A stretch of 29,023 nt of DNA from an uncultured Clostridia bacterium (GCA_934130595.1 CAKOYF010000017.1:1-29023); one strand, 5' to 3'. Counted from the stretch's first letter, positions 13,844 to 22,085 are shown. Translations and numbers: made by a program. Notes: a model not told the origin generated them from the sequence alone.

Positions 13844-14653
13844 CTAATTATTCTGAATTTCTATATCAATTACATCATTAGTATCTGCTACGTTATCTGA
13901 ATCACCATTAAATACTATATGGAATTTTGAATCTTGAATATAAAAATTCTCAAGACCTGTTATTTCATAATTATAATTAGATTCTTTAGCATATCCATTA
14001 TTAACAATATAATCTTTAACTTGTTTTTTTAATATATCTTTATAATCTTTTCCTAGTATATCTGCTACTACATCTGATTGTGATAATGTTGATTTAGAAG
14101 ATAAATCTATATTATATGTTGTCACTTTTTCAGAAGTAACTTTATTTGAATCTGTATCTATTATTTGTTGTTTTACTACTATTGATACTACTTTTCTTAA
14201 TCCCACAATGTTATCAAAATAAGTATATGTAACATTAAAAGAATAGTTACTTTCTGCTTGTTTCATTTGTTCTTTTAAGTTATCAAATCTTTCTGTGTAT
14301 TCTGATTGTATTTTAGCATTAACTTGAGCTACTTCTTTTCCATCAACATAGATTGTAGGTAAATGTATATTACTTACAAAATTAGATGTACTTTTATCTA
14401 TACTACTTATATCTTTTATTTCATAATTTAAATTCATTACTTGTGCTAATTTATCTGCATCAGTTTGTCCAACATTTTCAAGTCCATTACTTTCTGTTGT
14501 AACTGTAGCAGAAGAAAATCCTAGCATCTTTGGATTATCTTCATTTTTTATAGCATAAGCAACAAAGCATCCGCCAATTATTAAAAAGCTCATTACTATA
14601 ATAGCTGGCCACTTTGTTGTTTTTCTTCTCTCTGTAAATCTAATAGTCTCCAT
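13844..14653 (-). CDS. Membrane-anchored extracytoplasmic protein, DUF3298/DUF4163-like
   Basis: 269 residues. A short basic N-terminus is followed by one transmembrane helix (about 16-35, WPAIIVMSFLIIGGCFVAYA), leaving about 230 residues outside the cell. The outer part has the pattern of DUF4163 followed by DUF3298 (as in RsiV and PdaC). This includes the LPTIYVDGKEVAQVNAKI segment, YNIDLSSKSTLSQSDVV and a final FYIQDSKFHIVFN. Such domains occur in lysozyme-sensing anti-sigma factors and peptidoglycan deacetylases. Here no catalytic or sigma-binding domain is visible, as the cytoplasmic tail is only about 15 residues. GAGGGTGAT lies before the start. It is the first gene of the glyQS-cdaA-greA-lysS unit and has the promoter at 14672-14700. 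Confidence 0.65.
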   Translation of the reverse strand: METIRFTERRKTTKWPAIIVMSFLIIGGCFVAYAIKNEDNPKMLGFSSATVTTESNGLENVGQTDADKLAQVMNLNYEIKDISSIDKSTSNFVSNIHLPTIYVDGKEVAQVNAKIQSEYTERFDNLKEQMKQAESNYSFNVTYTYFDNIVGLRKVVSIVVKQQIIDTDSNKVTSEKVTTYNIDLSSKSTLSQSDVVADILGKDYKDILKKQVKDYIVNNGYAKESNYNYEITGLENFYIQDSKFHIVFNGDSDNVADTNDVIDIEIQNN

Positions 14654-14671
14654 TTTATCACCCTCGCGTAC

Positions 14672-14700
14672 ATTTTACTACAAAATCTTTTGTATTTCAA
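14672..14700 (-). promoter_or_regulatory. Promoter of the 14653-8530 gene cluster
   Basis: TTGAAA (14700-14695), 17 bases, TAAAAT (14677-14672) on the minus strand, about 20 bases before the start codon. Gaps between the genes downstream are 13 to 45 bases, so this may drive the whole cluster. Confidence 0.65.
14679..14694. promoter_or_regulatory. Palindrome filling the promoter spacer
   Basis: TACAAAA-TC-TTTTGTA is a perfect 7-2-7 inverted repeat that occupies all but one base of the spacer between -35 and -10. A repressor dimer bound here would block RNA polymerase. No regulator is assigned. Confidence 0.45.
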
Positions 14701-14714
14701 CATTTTTTGAGATT

Positions 14715-15545
14715 TTAATCTTTCTTTACAATAGATGTAATATTAATGTCTATTCCAAAAAGATTAATACCTGTCATAGTATCAATTGAGTGTACAGTAA
14801 CATTTTGTACATTCTTACTTATTGTTTGAATATTTTTTCCAAACACAACTTGTAGATCCATCTCTATTCTCATACCGTCTATATATTTTTCTGTAAATAC
14901 TTTTAATACCTTATCTACACCTTCAACTTTACCTACAACATATGTTATTATCTCTTTTATTACATTGTCTGATATTCTAAATTTTCCTAAATAACTGTAT
15001 GTTGGTCTTATAATTGTCTTTTCAGAACTCTCTGCCTCATACATATTACTACTTTCTCTTCTATATATATCAAACATTCTAAGAGGATCCATAAAATATC
15101 CAGAAAATTGTTTTTTTATTTCAAAAGTTGGAACTGGAACAACATGTTTACCTTCTTCAAATCTAGATTTTCTTGCCTCTGCGATTTTTTCTGGACTAGC
15201 TACATCTTCAATGTATATTGTCTTTTTAATTTCACCTAGTTTTAAGTTTTCTGCAATCTTTTTAACCATTTCATCTGAAGTTCCAAGAATTAATATTTTA
15301 TCTATCTTTTCTTTTCTTATTGCAGATATCATTTCTTTTCTTCTGTCTTCATAAAAGAAGATAGCTGCTTTTACTGAAGCAATTTTACTTGCTTCAGTTT
15401 TAGCAGACTTTCCAGCTATAACTTTTGTTTCCTTTATTAATATTGCATCGTCTATTATATATTTTATATCAAAAGACTTAGCTACTTTTAAAGCATTATA
15501 GCTTTTTCCTGTTCCTGTTTTACCAACAAATGCATATACTTGCAT
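14715..15545 (-). CDS. P-loop NTPase fused to an Asp23/Gls24-type domain
   Basis: 276 residues in two parts. Residues 1-~140 start with the Walker A motif GKTGTGKS (8-15) and continue as an alpha/beta NTPase (KILILGTSDEM, KKTIYIEDV). Residues ~180-273 match the Asp23/Gls24 (DUF322) domain: LGKFRISDNVIKEIITYVV, then GKVEGVDKV, then a strand MRIEMDLQVVFG. These are followed by VQNVTVHSIDTMTGINLFGIDINI. The linker (140-180) contains FMDPLRMFDIYRR. Asp23 proteins gather at the membrane and in envelope stress. A nucleotide switch attached to one is unusual. The start has AGAGGTG 5 bases upstream, and the stop of pnp is 10 bases before it, so the two are co-transcribed. Its function is unknown. Confidence 0.75.
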   Translation of the reverse strand: MQVYAFVGKTGTGKSYNALKVAKSFDIKYIIDDAILIKETKVIAGKSAKTEASKIASVKAAIFFYEDRRKEMISAIRKEKIDKILILGTSDEMVKKIAENLKLGEIKKTIYIEDVASPEKIAEARKSRFEEGKHVVPVPTFEIKKQFSGYFMDPLRMFDIYRRESSNMYEAESSEKTIIRPTYSYLGKFRISDNVIKEIITYVVGKVEGVDKVLKVFTEKYIDGMRIEMDLQVVFGKNIQTISKNVQNVTVHSIDTMTGINLFGIDINITSIVKKD

Positions 15546-15555
15546 CTAAACACCT

Positions 15556-17664
15556 CTAAACTTTCATTGCATCTTTAGCAGAAAGACTAAATTTTCCGTC
15601 TTCCTTACCAATCTCTATTACTTTAACTAAAATTTCATCTCCAACACTAAGCACATCTTCTACTTTATTTATTCTTTCTTTAGAAATCTTAGAAATATGT
15701 AATAATCCTTCCTTTCCAGGTAATATTTCAACTAAAGCTCCAAATTGTAATATCTTAGTTACTTTTCCTAAGTATACTTCATTTAATTCAACATCTTTAG
15801 TTAATGATTCGATTATGCTAATTGCTCTATCTAGTTTTTCTTGATCTACACCTGCAACATATACTGTTCCATCATCTTCAATATCTATTTTTACGCCTGT
15901 TTCATCTATTATTTTATTTATAGTTTTTCCGCCAGCACCTATTACATCTCTAATTTTGTCTGGGTTTATTTTAATAACTTCAATCTTTGGTGCATATTTT
16001 GAAACATGCTCTCTAGGTTTATCTATAGCTTTTAACATTACTTCATCTAAGATGTAATTTCTTGCTTTGTGAGTTCTTGCAAAAGCTTCCTCTATTATTT
16101 CATATGATAATCCATCGATTTTTATATCTACTTGTATAGCAGTTATACCTTTTTTTGTTCCTGCTACTTTAAAGTCCATATCTCCAAAGAAGTCTTCAAT
16201 TCCTTGAATATCTGTTACCATTATATAATCATCTGTTGAACCATTTTTAGTAAATAGTCCTGTTGAAATACCAGCAACTGGTGCTTTTATTGGAACACCT
16301 GCATCCATAAGTGCTAATGTAGATCCACAAACACTTCCTTGTGAAGTTGAACCATTAGAACTTAATACTTCAGAAACTACTCTTATTGTATATGGGAATT
16401 CTTCTTGAGAAGGAATTACAGGCTCTAATGCACGTTCTGCTAAAGCTCCATGTCCTATTTCTCTTCTTCCTGGTCCACGAGATGCTCTGGCTTCTCCAAC
16501 ACTATATGGTGGCATATTATAATGATGCATATATCTTTTTTGGTCTTCCTCATCTAGTCCATCAATTTCTTGAACATCTGATGCACTTCCTAAAGTTACC
16601 ATAGATAATACTTGTGTAAGACCTCTAGAGAATAACGCACTACCATGTACTCTATCAAAAAGACCAACTTCAGCACTTAATGGTCTTATTTCATCATCTT
16701 TTCTTCCGTCAACACGTTTTCCTTCTAGAATTATTAAATCTCTTACTGCTTTCTTTTCTGCTTTATATAAAGCTTCTGAAACCATAGATTTATTTGCTTC
16801 GTATGTTTCTTCTCCATATTTTTCTTTATATTGTTCAATAACAAAATCATTTACTTTAGAAACATTTTCATCTCTTTCATTTTTATCCTTTGTTTGAACA
16901 GCTTCTTTCATTTTGTCATAAGCAATATCTTTTATAAAGTCTGCTAAGTCTTCAGGAATAGCAAAAGATTTATATGCAGCTTTTGGTTTTCCTACTTCAG
17001 ATTTTATATTATATATGAATTCACATAAGTTTTTGATTTCTGCATGTGCTACTTTTATAGCTTCAAGCATTTTATCATCAGGAACTTCGTTTGCTCCTGC
17101 TTCTATCATACATATTTTTGTTGGTGTTGCTGAAACTGTTAAATCTAATATTGATTTTTCTCTTTGAGCTAAATCTGGATTTAATACGATTTCTCCATCT
17201 ACAATACCAACTTTTACAGTACCAACTAAAGTATCAAATGGTATATCTGATATGTTAAGTGCAATTGATGCACCAACTGATGCTGGTATTTCTGGTAATA
17301 CATCAGGATCAACAGCTAGTACTAAAGCATCTATTGCTGTATCATTTCTGTAATCTTTTGGAAATAGTGGACGAAGTGGTCTATCTATTACACGAGATAC
17401 AAGTATTGCTTTTGTTGAAGGTTTTCCTTCTCTTTTAATGTATCCACCTGGTATTTTACCAACTGCATATAGTCTTTCATCATAATCTACAGATAATGGT
17501 AAAAAGTCTATTCCTTCTCTTGGTTCTTTTGACATATTAGCATTTACTAATACAGCTGTATCGCCATATCTTACTAAACATGATCCATTTGAAAGACTTG
17601 ACATCTTTCCTGTTTCAACTACAAGCTTTCTGCCTGCAAATGAAGTTTCAAATTTTTTATACAT
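15556..17664 (-). CDS. pnp: Polyribonucleotide nucleotidyltransferase (PNPase)
   Basis: 702 residues, the full family length. There are two RNase PH domains (about 1-225 and 305-545) around a helical linker, with RGPGRREIGHGALAERAL and FGDMDFKVAGT in the second, catalytic half. These are followed by a KH domain (GAGGKTINKI) and an S1 RNA-binding domain (VTKILQFGALVEIL and GLLHISKISKERI). It degrades RNA 3' to 5' with phosphate, releasing nucleoside diphosphates, usually within the RNA degradosome. TAGGAGG lies 7 bases before the ATG. The mRNA leader of about 115 bases carries a long stem-loop (17702-17759). rpsO, the most common upstream neighbour, is not here. Confidence 0.97.
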   Translation of the reverse strand: MYKKFETSFAGRKLVVETGKMSSLSNGSCLVRYGDTAVLVNANMSKEPREGIDFLPLSVDYDERLYAVGKIPGGYIKREGKPSTKAILVSRVIDRPLRPLFPKDYRNDTAIDALVLAVDPDVLPEIPASVGASIALNISDIPFDTLVGTVKVGIVDGEIVLNPDLAQREKSILDLTVSATPTKICMIEAGANEVPDDKMLEAIKVAHAEIKNLCEFIYNIKSEVGKPKAAYKSFAIPEDLADFIKDIAYDKMKEAVQTKDKNERDENVSKVNDFVIEQYKEKYGEETYEANKSMVSEALYKAEKKAVRDLIILEGKRVDGRKDDEIRPLSAEVGLFDRVHGSALFSRGLTQVLSMVTLGSASDVQEIDGLDEEDQKRYMHHYNMPPYSVGEARASRGPGRREIGHGALAERALEPVIPSQEEFPYTIRVVSEVLSSNGSTSQGSVCGSTLALMDAGVPIKAPVAGISTGLFTKNGSTDDYIMVTDIQGIEDFFGDMDFKVAGTKKGITAIQVDIKIDGLSYEIIEEAFARTHKARNYILDEVMLKAIDKPREHVSKYAPKIEVIKINPDKIRDVIGAGGKTINKIIDETGVKIDIEDDGTVYVAGVDQEKLDRAISIIESLTKDVELNEVYLGKVTKILQFGALVEILPGKEGLLHISKISKERINKVEDVLSVGDEILVKVIEIGKEDGKFSLSAKDAMKV

Positions 17665-17701
17665 TTTCTTTCCTCCTAAAAAACTAATTGTAATCTATAG
17701 G

Positions 17702-17759
17702 TTGTAATAATAATTTCTAAGCACAAATTTCGACTTATACTCACAAATTATTACTACAA
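17702..17759 (-). promoter_or_regulatory. Long stem-loop in the pnp leader
   Basis: TTGTAATAATAATTT (17702-17716) and AAATTATTACTACAA (17745-17759) pair over 15 positions with one G-U in the minus-strand RNA. Inside, TAAG and CTTA can pair further. It ends about 38 bases before the pnp start codon. In enterobacteria pnp is autoregulated through a leader stem cut by RNase III. This hairpin could serve the same purpose, but that is inference. Confidence 0.6.
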
Positions 17760-17784
17760 TTACTCCTATAATTACTCTTGTAAC

Positions 17785-17813
17785 ATTATACTATAAATTG
17801 AAATATTGTTCAA
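17785..17813 (-). promoter_or_regulatory. Promoter of pnp
   Basis: TTGAAC (17813-17808), 17 bases, TATAAT (17790-17785) on the minus strand. Confidence 0.7.
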
Positions 17814-17828
17814 GTATACAGCATAAAA

Positions 17829-17864
17829 GTAAAAAAAATAAAGGAGATTTTTATAATCCCCTTT
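17829..17864 (-). terminator. Terminator of the fba-TSCPD operon
   Basis: AAAGGAGAT (17840-17848) pairs with ATCCCCTTT (17856-17864, one G-U), with a 7-base loop and a long T tract on the minus strand, 6 bases after the stop codon of the TSCPD gene. Confidence 0.9.
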
Positions 17865-17869
17865 ATCAT

Positions 17870-18133
17870 TTACTTACATAGTTCTTTTTTTATTGCTTCT
17901 AAAGCAATTGCTAATTGATCTGGACAAGATGTATCTTTGTATCCACATGGAATTCCTTTTAGAGTTTTTATTACCTCATCTATTTTCTTTCCTTCAACAA
18001 GTTTTGAAACTCCAACTGTATTTCCTGGACATCCTCCAACTATTTTTACTGATTTTATAGTTTGATTATCTTCATCTATTTCTATTATCATTTGCTTTGA
18101 ACAAACACCTTGTGGTGTATAAGTATATTGCAT
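17870..18133 (-). CDS. TSCPD domain protein (TIGR03905-like)
   Basis: 87 residues. The family signature is visible in the ending SCPDQLAIALEAI and in TPQGVCSKQMI, GGCPGNTVGVSKLVEG and GIPCGYKDTSCP. Four cysteines sit in the conserved places and may bind metal. The function is not established. Similar short TSCPD modules occur at the C-terminus of class II (B12-dependent) ribonucleotide reductases and as free small proteins in Clostridia. The start is the ATG at 18133, with AGGAGG 7 bases upstream; the in-frame ATG at 18163 lies inside fba. It follows fba by 11 bases. Confidence 0.85.
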   Translation of the reverse strand: MQYTYTPQGVCSKQMIIEIDEDNQTIKSVKIVGGCPGNTVGVSKLVEGKKIDEVIKTLKGIPCGYKDTSCPDQLAIALEAIKKELCK

Positions 18134-18144
18134 TGTTTTTCCTC

Positions 18145-19089
18145 CTATGCTTTTCCAGCACATCCTAGTACATCTTCAATTTTATGTTTTACCATATCTT
18201 TTACTGCTGTTCTTGCTTGACCTAAGTAAGTTCTTGGGTCAAATACTTCTGGTTTATTTGTGAAACATTCTCTTATATTAGCTGTCATTGCTAAACGAAT
18301 ATCGCTATCTATGTTAATTTTGCATACAGCCATTGTTGCAGCTTTTCTTAACATTTCTTCTGGAACACCTTTTGCTCCTGGAATTTGACCACCATATTCA
18401 TTACACATTTTTACAAATTCTTGTGGAACTGATGAAGCCCCATGTAAAACTATTGGATATCCTGGTAATCTTTTTCCAATTTCTTCAAGTATATCATATC
18501 TTAATTTTGGTTCACCTTTGAATTTATATGCTCCATGGCTTGTTCCTATAGCTATTGCTAAAGAATCACAACCTGTTCTTTTTACAAATTCTACTGCTTC
18601 ATCTGGATTTGTATACATAGCATCATCTGCTGCTACATTTACATCATCTTCAACACCAGCAAGTTTTCCAAGTTCTGCTTCTACAACAACTCCTCTTGCA
18701 TGTGCATATTCAACAACTTTTTTAGTTAGTTCAACATTTTCTTCAAAAGAATATTTTGAACCATCAATCATTACAGATGTAAATCCACTGTCTATACAAT
18801 CTTTACATGTTTCAAAATCTGGACCATGGTCTAAGTGTAATACAACTGGAATATCTTTTCCTGATTGTTTGTTGCACTCAATTGCTGCTTCAACTAATTT
18901 TTTTAAGTATATTGGATTAGCATATTTTCTTGCTCCAGCTGATACTTGTAGTATAACTGGTGAATTAGTTTCATTTGCTGCTTCCATTATACCTTGTACT
19001 ATTTCCATGTTATTAACATTGAAAGCACCAATAGCATATCCTCCTTCATAAGCTTTTTTAAACATTTCTTCTGTTGTTACAAGTCCCAT
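18145..19089 (-). CDS. fba: Fructose-bisphosphate aldolase, class II
   Basis: 314 residues, a zinc-dependent aldolase of glycolysis and gluconeogenesis. HLDHG (85-89) carries the catalytic Asp and a zinc-ligand His. GFTSVMIDGSKYSFEENV, the glutamate-containing VEAELG, GTSHGAYKF and VLHGASSVP supply the remaining ligands and phosphate contacts. The ending NIDSDIRLAMT and FDPRTYLGQAR is typical of the class IIB (GatY/Fba) group. The start is the ATG at 19089, with AAGGAGG 8 bases upstream; the ATG at 19116 overlaps the upstream gene and has no such site. No promoter is visible in the 19-base gap, so it depends on the promoter at 20584-20612 or on readthrough. Confidence 0.95.
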   Translation of the reverse strand: MGLVTTEEMFKKAYEGGYAIGAFNVNNMEIVQGIMEAANETNSPVILQVSAGARKYANPIYLKKLVEAAIECNKQSGKDIPVVLHLDHGPDFETCKDCIDSGFTSVMIDGSKYSFEENVELTKKVVEYAHARGVVVEAELGKLAGVEDDVNVAADDAMYTNPDEAVEFVKRTGCDSLAIAIGTSHGAYKFKGEPKLRYDILEEIGKRLPGYPIVLHGASSVPQEFVKMCNEYGGQIPGAKGVPEEMLRKAATMAVCKINIDSDIRLAMTANIRECFTNKPEVFDPRTYLGQARTAVKDMVKHKIEDVLGCAGKA

Positions 19090-19108
19090 AAATATTACCT
19101 CCTTAAAA

Positions 19109-20560
19109 TTACCCATTTGGTTTCTTGTTTTGTTTTCTATATCTCTGATATTCAGTTTCTTGCTTTATTTGTTCTTTATATGCATTTTCTTTTATTTTAT
19201 CTTGAGCATCTTTATCTACATCATCTATTATACTTTTTAGTTCTTCTGATGATCTATCTTCAATATTGTTTACTTTTCTTAGACTAGAAAAGAAATCCGA
19301 ATCTCCAATTTCTTGTTTTTCTTCTACATCTTTTTTTGTTTGTGAATATGTAGATTGATTTGGTATTCTTTCTATATTTTCATCATAAACTCTCTTATCT
19401 CTTTGAGAATCTCCAATTTGCTTTGCAGATGCAATATCATTTTTTTCAAGTAAATCTTTTTGATGAATTCTTGACATTTCAAAATTTTTAATTTCTCTTT
19501 TTTCCTGAGAATCTTTTATATTATATATATTATGTGCCATGTCTGATTCAGTAACTTTTTGCTCTTTTTGTTTATCACTAGAAATCTTATTGTTTACTGC
19601 ACTAGTAGCACCTAAGTTTTTGTCTTTGGCTGCTTGTTCATTTTTTTCTTGTATTTCTAATCCCTTTGTATATTCACTTAAAGATGGAATACTTTGAATT
19701 AATTCTAAATTAGCTTCTTGATATGAGCGTTTATATAAAGCTTTTTCTTGTGGTGATTTTGCTGGATCTTTTAAAGCTAAAATGTATGCCATATATTCTT
19801 TTTCTCTTTTTTTATACAAAAGACTTATCTTACTTGCTCTTGCATTTGTATTGCTCTCAATTCCTTTTTGATTATATTCAAATTTATTTTTAAAATCTTT
19901 CTTTTCTTGCTTTATTCTCTTAACATCATCTATATTTTTTCCAGTATGATTATGATAAAGTAAATCTATTTTTTCAAGATTTTTTTCCATTGCAAGTATT
20001 TCTACTGCCTCTTTAGAAGTTAAAGCTACTGCCATACTACTAAATTGAGCATCTTTAATCGTCATAACTCTTGAAGCATAGTCTTTATACATTTTATTAT
20101 ATGTTGCCTCATATATTTTAGTTTTAAGAGCCTCTTTTTTATCTTTTTTGCCTACATCTTTTCCTTCTTGCTTATCCTTTTGTTGCTCTTTTTTTACATC
20201 TTCTTTTACTTGCTCTTTAATATTTTTGTCTTGTCCTTTTAGAGCCTGATCTACTTGTTCATCTATTTTATGATTTTCTTGCTGTTCTTGTTCAATAGCA
20301 ATCTTATTTAAATCATCTTGAGATATCTTCAAATACTTCTTCATAAGTTCTGCTTGAATATCTTCATTGTTAATTCTTGCATACTTTTCAAGTATTTGGT
20401 CATTAATATCTAAAGTCTCTTTAAATTTTTTAGATGTAAGTCTTCCTATCTCATCATATGATCTTTGTACAGACTTTTTTCCACCATATCTAGATATTAC
20501 TAGCTGGCTTACTCCATCTGTATTAATGCTACTACGAAAAAACTTATCTAATAACCCCAT
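19109..20560 (-). CDS. Unknown highly charged coiled-coil protein
   Basis: 483 residues, not recognised. It has no signal peptide or transmembrane helix. The composition is dominated by Lys, Glu, Gln, Asp and Asn. Long helical, coiled-coil-like stretches are visible at about 80-150 and 190-330, and the C-terminus looks disordered. The first 40 residues (MGLLDKFFRSSINTDGVSQL) are the least charged part and could be a docking segment. GAGGGTGAT precedes the ATG. It is the first gene of a unit with fba and the TSCPD protein, 19 bases before fba. Co-transcription with a glycolytic enzyme gives little clue to its role. It may be lineage-specific. Confidence 0.75.
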   Translation of the reverse strand: MGLLDKFFRSSINTDGVSQLVISRYGGKKSVQRSYDEIGRLTSKKFKETLDINDQILEKYARINNEDIQAELMKKYLKISQDDLNKIAIEQEQQENHKIDEQVDQALKGQDKNIKEQVKEDVKKEQQKDKQEGKDVGKKDKKEALKTKIYEATYNKMYKDYASRVMTIKDAQFSSMAVALTSKEAVEILAMEKNLEKIDLLYHNHTGKNIDDVKRIKQEKKDFKNKFEYNQKGIESNTNARASKISLLYKKREKEYMAYILALKDPAKSPQEKALYKRSYQEANLELIQSIPSLSEYTKGLEIQEKNEQAAKDKNLGATSAVNNKISSDKQKEQKVTESDMAHNIYNIKDSQEKREIKNFEMSRIHQKDLLEKNDIASAKQIGDSQRDKRVYDENIERIPNQSTYSQTKKDVEEKQEIGDSDFFSSLRKVNNIEDRSSEELKSIIDDVDKDAQDKIKENAYKEQIKQETEYQRYRKQNKKPNG

Positions 20561-20583
20561 ATCATCACCCTCACCTGTAAATA

Positions 20584-20612
20584 ATTCTACTATATATACA
20601 TTTAAATTTCAA
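20584..20612 (-). promoter_or_regulatory. Promoter of the 20560-17870 operon
   Basis: TTGAAA (20612-20607), 17 bases, TAGAAT (20589-20584) on the minus strand, just after the stop codon of xth. No terminator is seen between xth and this promoter, so readthrough from xth is also possible. Confidence 0.6.
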
Positions 20613-20621
20613 GGAAAAATC

Positions 20622-21377
20622 TTAAAAGTCTATATCTAATTCTATAGGGCAATGGTCACTTCCTAATACCTCAGTATGAATTTTAGCATCTAATATCTTA
20701 TCTTTTAAACTATTTGATACAATAAAATAGTCTATTCTCCAGCCTACATTTTTTTCTCTTGCTTGTCTCATATATGACCACCAAGAATACTCGATTTTTT
20801 CTGGATATAAATATCTATATGTATCTATAAATCCTTCTGACAAAAGTTCAGTCATTTTTTCTCTTTCTTGATCTGTAAAGCCAGCACTAAAATGATTTGT
20901 CTTTGGATTTTTTAAATCTATTTCTTCATGAGCAACATTTAAATCTCCACAATAAACAACTGGTTTTGATGTTTCAAGATTTTTTAAATATTTTCTCATT
21001 TCATCTTCCCATGTCATTCTGTAATCTAGTCTTTCTAGCTCTCTTTTAGAATTTGGTGTATAACAACATACAAAGTAAAACTTATCAAACTCTAAAGTAA
21101 TTACTCTTCCTTCTTGATCATGCTCTTGTATTCCAAGTCCATAAGTAACATTTATTGGTTTTACTTTAGAAAAAACCATTGTTCCAGAATAGCCTTTTTT
21201 TACAGCACAATTTATATATCTATTATATCCATCAAAATTTATATTTTCTGCTTGCTCTTCTTGTAATTTAGTTTCTTGAACACACAATATATCTGCATCT
21301 ATTTCATTAAAAAACTCATTAAATCCTTTTGATATACAAGCTCTAATCCCGTTAACATTCCATGATATAAGTTTCAT
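20622..21377 (-). CDS. xth: Exodeoxyribonuclease III (AP endonuclease, ExoA/Xth type)
   Basis: 251 residues of the exonuclease-endonuclease-phosphatase fold. The motifs run in order: WNVNGIRA, the metal-binding glutamate in VQETKLQ, YCGDLNVAHEEID, WWSYMRQAREKNVGWRIDYF, and the final GSDHCPIELDI with the catalytic Asp-His. It cuts DNA at abasic sites in base-excision repair. Its ATG shares its A with the TAA stop of rnhB (TAATG), indicating coupled translation. GGAGGG lies 5 bases upstream of the start. Confidence 0.95.
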   Translation of the reverse strand: MKLISWNVNGIRACISKGFNEFFNEIDADILCVQETKLQEEQAENINFDGYNRYINCAVKKGYSGTMVFSKVKPINVTYGLGIQEHDQEGRVITLEFDKFYFVCCYTPNSKRELERLDYRMTWEDEMRKYLKNLETSKPVVYCGDLNVAHEEIDLKNPKTNHFSAGFTDQEREKMTELLSEGFIDTYRYLYPEKIEYSWWSYMRQAREKNVGWRIDYFIVSNSLKDKILDAKIHTEVLGSDHCPIELDIDF

Positions 21378-22012
21378 TATTTTCCCTCCTTAACAAATTT
21401 AGTACAAAAGCTTGGCCTATGAATTGGACAAAGTCCGTATTCCTTTATAGCTTCAATGTGAGCTTTAGTTCCATATCCCTTATGTTTAGCAAATCCGTAT
21501 TGTGGATATTGCTTATCCCATTCAATTAGCATTCTATCCCTTGTAACTTTTGCTATAATTGAGGCTGCTGCAATAGATTCTGATTTTGCATCTCCTGATA
21601 CAACAGTTTGTGCCTCTATATTTATATCTATCATTTGATTTCCGTCTATTAGTACATATTCTGGTACTACATTTAGGTTTTGTATAGCTTGCTTCATTGC
21701 AAGTTTAGTAGCATTCAATATGTTAACTTTTTCTATAACATCTACATCACTTATTCCAACGCCAACACTTAAAGCCTTACTCATAATAACATCATAAAGA
21801 GCTTCTCTTTTCTTTTCTGTTAGCTTTTTAGAATCGTTTACCCCTTCAATTTTATCTTCTGGTTTTAATATTACAGCTGCTGCAACAACAGGTCCGCATA
21901 AAGGGCCTCTACCTGCTTCGTCTACTCCACAGATAAGCTTATATCCTTTTTCATATAAACCATGTTCAATTTCTAGCATATGCTGTAATCTTTCTTCCTC
22001 TTTTTCTTTCAT
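21377..22012 (-). CDS. rnhB: Ribonuclease HII
   Basis: 211 residues. The RNase HII signature is complete: GVDEAGRGPLCGPVVAAAV (the first acidic pair), VNDSKKLTEKKRE, YVLIDGNQ, and AKSESIAAASIIAKVTRDR. It removes ribonucleotides from DNA and RNA from RNA-DNA hybrids. The start is the ATG at 22012, with GGAGGAG 5 bases upstream; an earlier in-frame ATG at 22102 lies in the terminator and the end of rsmI. Since the rsmI terminator is just upstream, it needs its own promoter; TATAAT at 22042-22037 is present but its -35 is poor. It overlaps xth by one base. Confidence 0.95.
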   Translation of the reverse strand: MKEKEEERLQHMLEIEHGLYEKGYKLICGVDEAGRGPLCGPVVAAAVILKPEDKIEGVNDSKKLTEKKREALYDVIMSKALSVGVGISDVDVIEKVNILNATKLAMKQAIQNLNVVPEYVLIDGNQMIDINIEAQTVVSGDAKSESIAAASIIAKVTRDRMLIEWDKQYPQYGFAKHKGYGTKAHIEAIKEYGLCPIHRPSFCTKFVKEGK

Positions 22013-22053
22013 GTTGCTCCTCCATAACCACTTGTCATTATATAACAATAATT

Positions 22054-22085
22054 GAAAAAAAGAAAGTGATTTACCCACTTTCTTT
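22054..22085 (-). terminator. Terminator of the trmN6-rsmI operon
   Basis: AAAGAAAGTG (22059-22068) pairs with CACTTTCTTT (22076-22085) with a 7-base loop and a T tract on the minus strand, one base after the rsmI stop codon. Confidence 0.9.

Noticed and set aside
12448..14714. T-box riboswitch expected before a glycyl-tRNA synthetase
   Set aside because: Only 13 bases separate glyQS from the preceding gene, and the leader of the first gene of the cluster is about 20 bases; no T-box sequence is seen. lysS likewise has no leader.
18518..19051. A 177-codon open frame on the plus strand opposite fba
   Set aside because: It is antisense to a clearly conserved aldolase, has no ribosome binding site and its product has no family features; it is a by-product of codon bias in fba.
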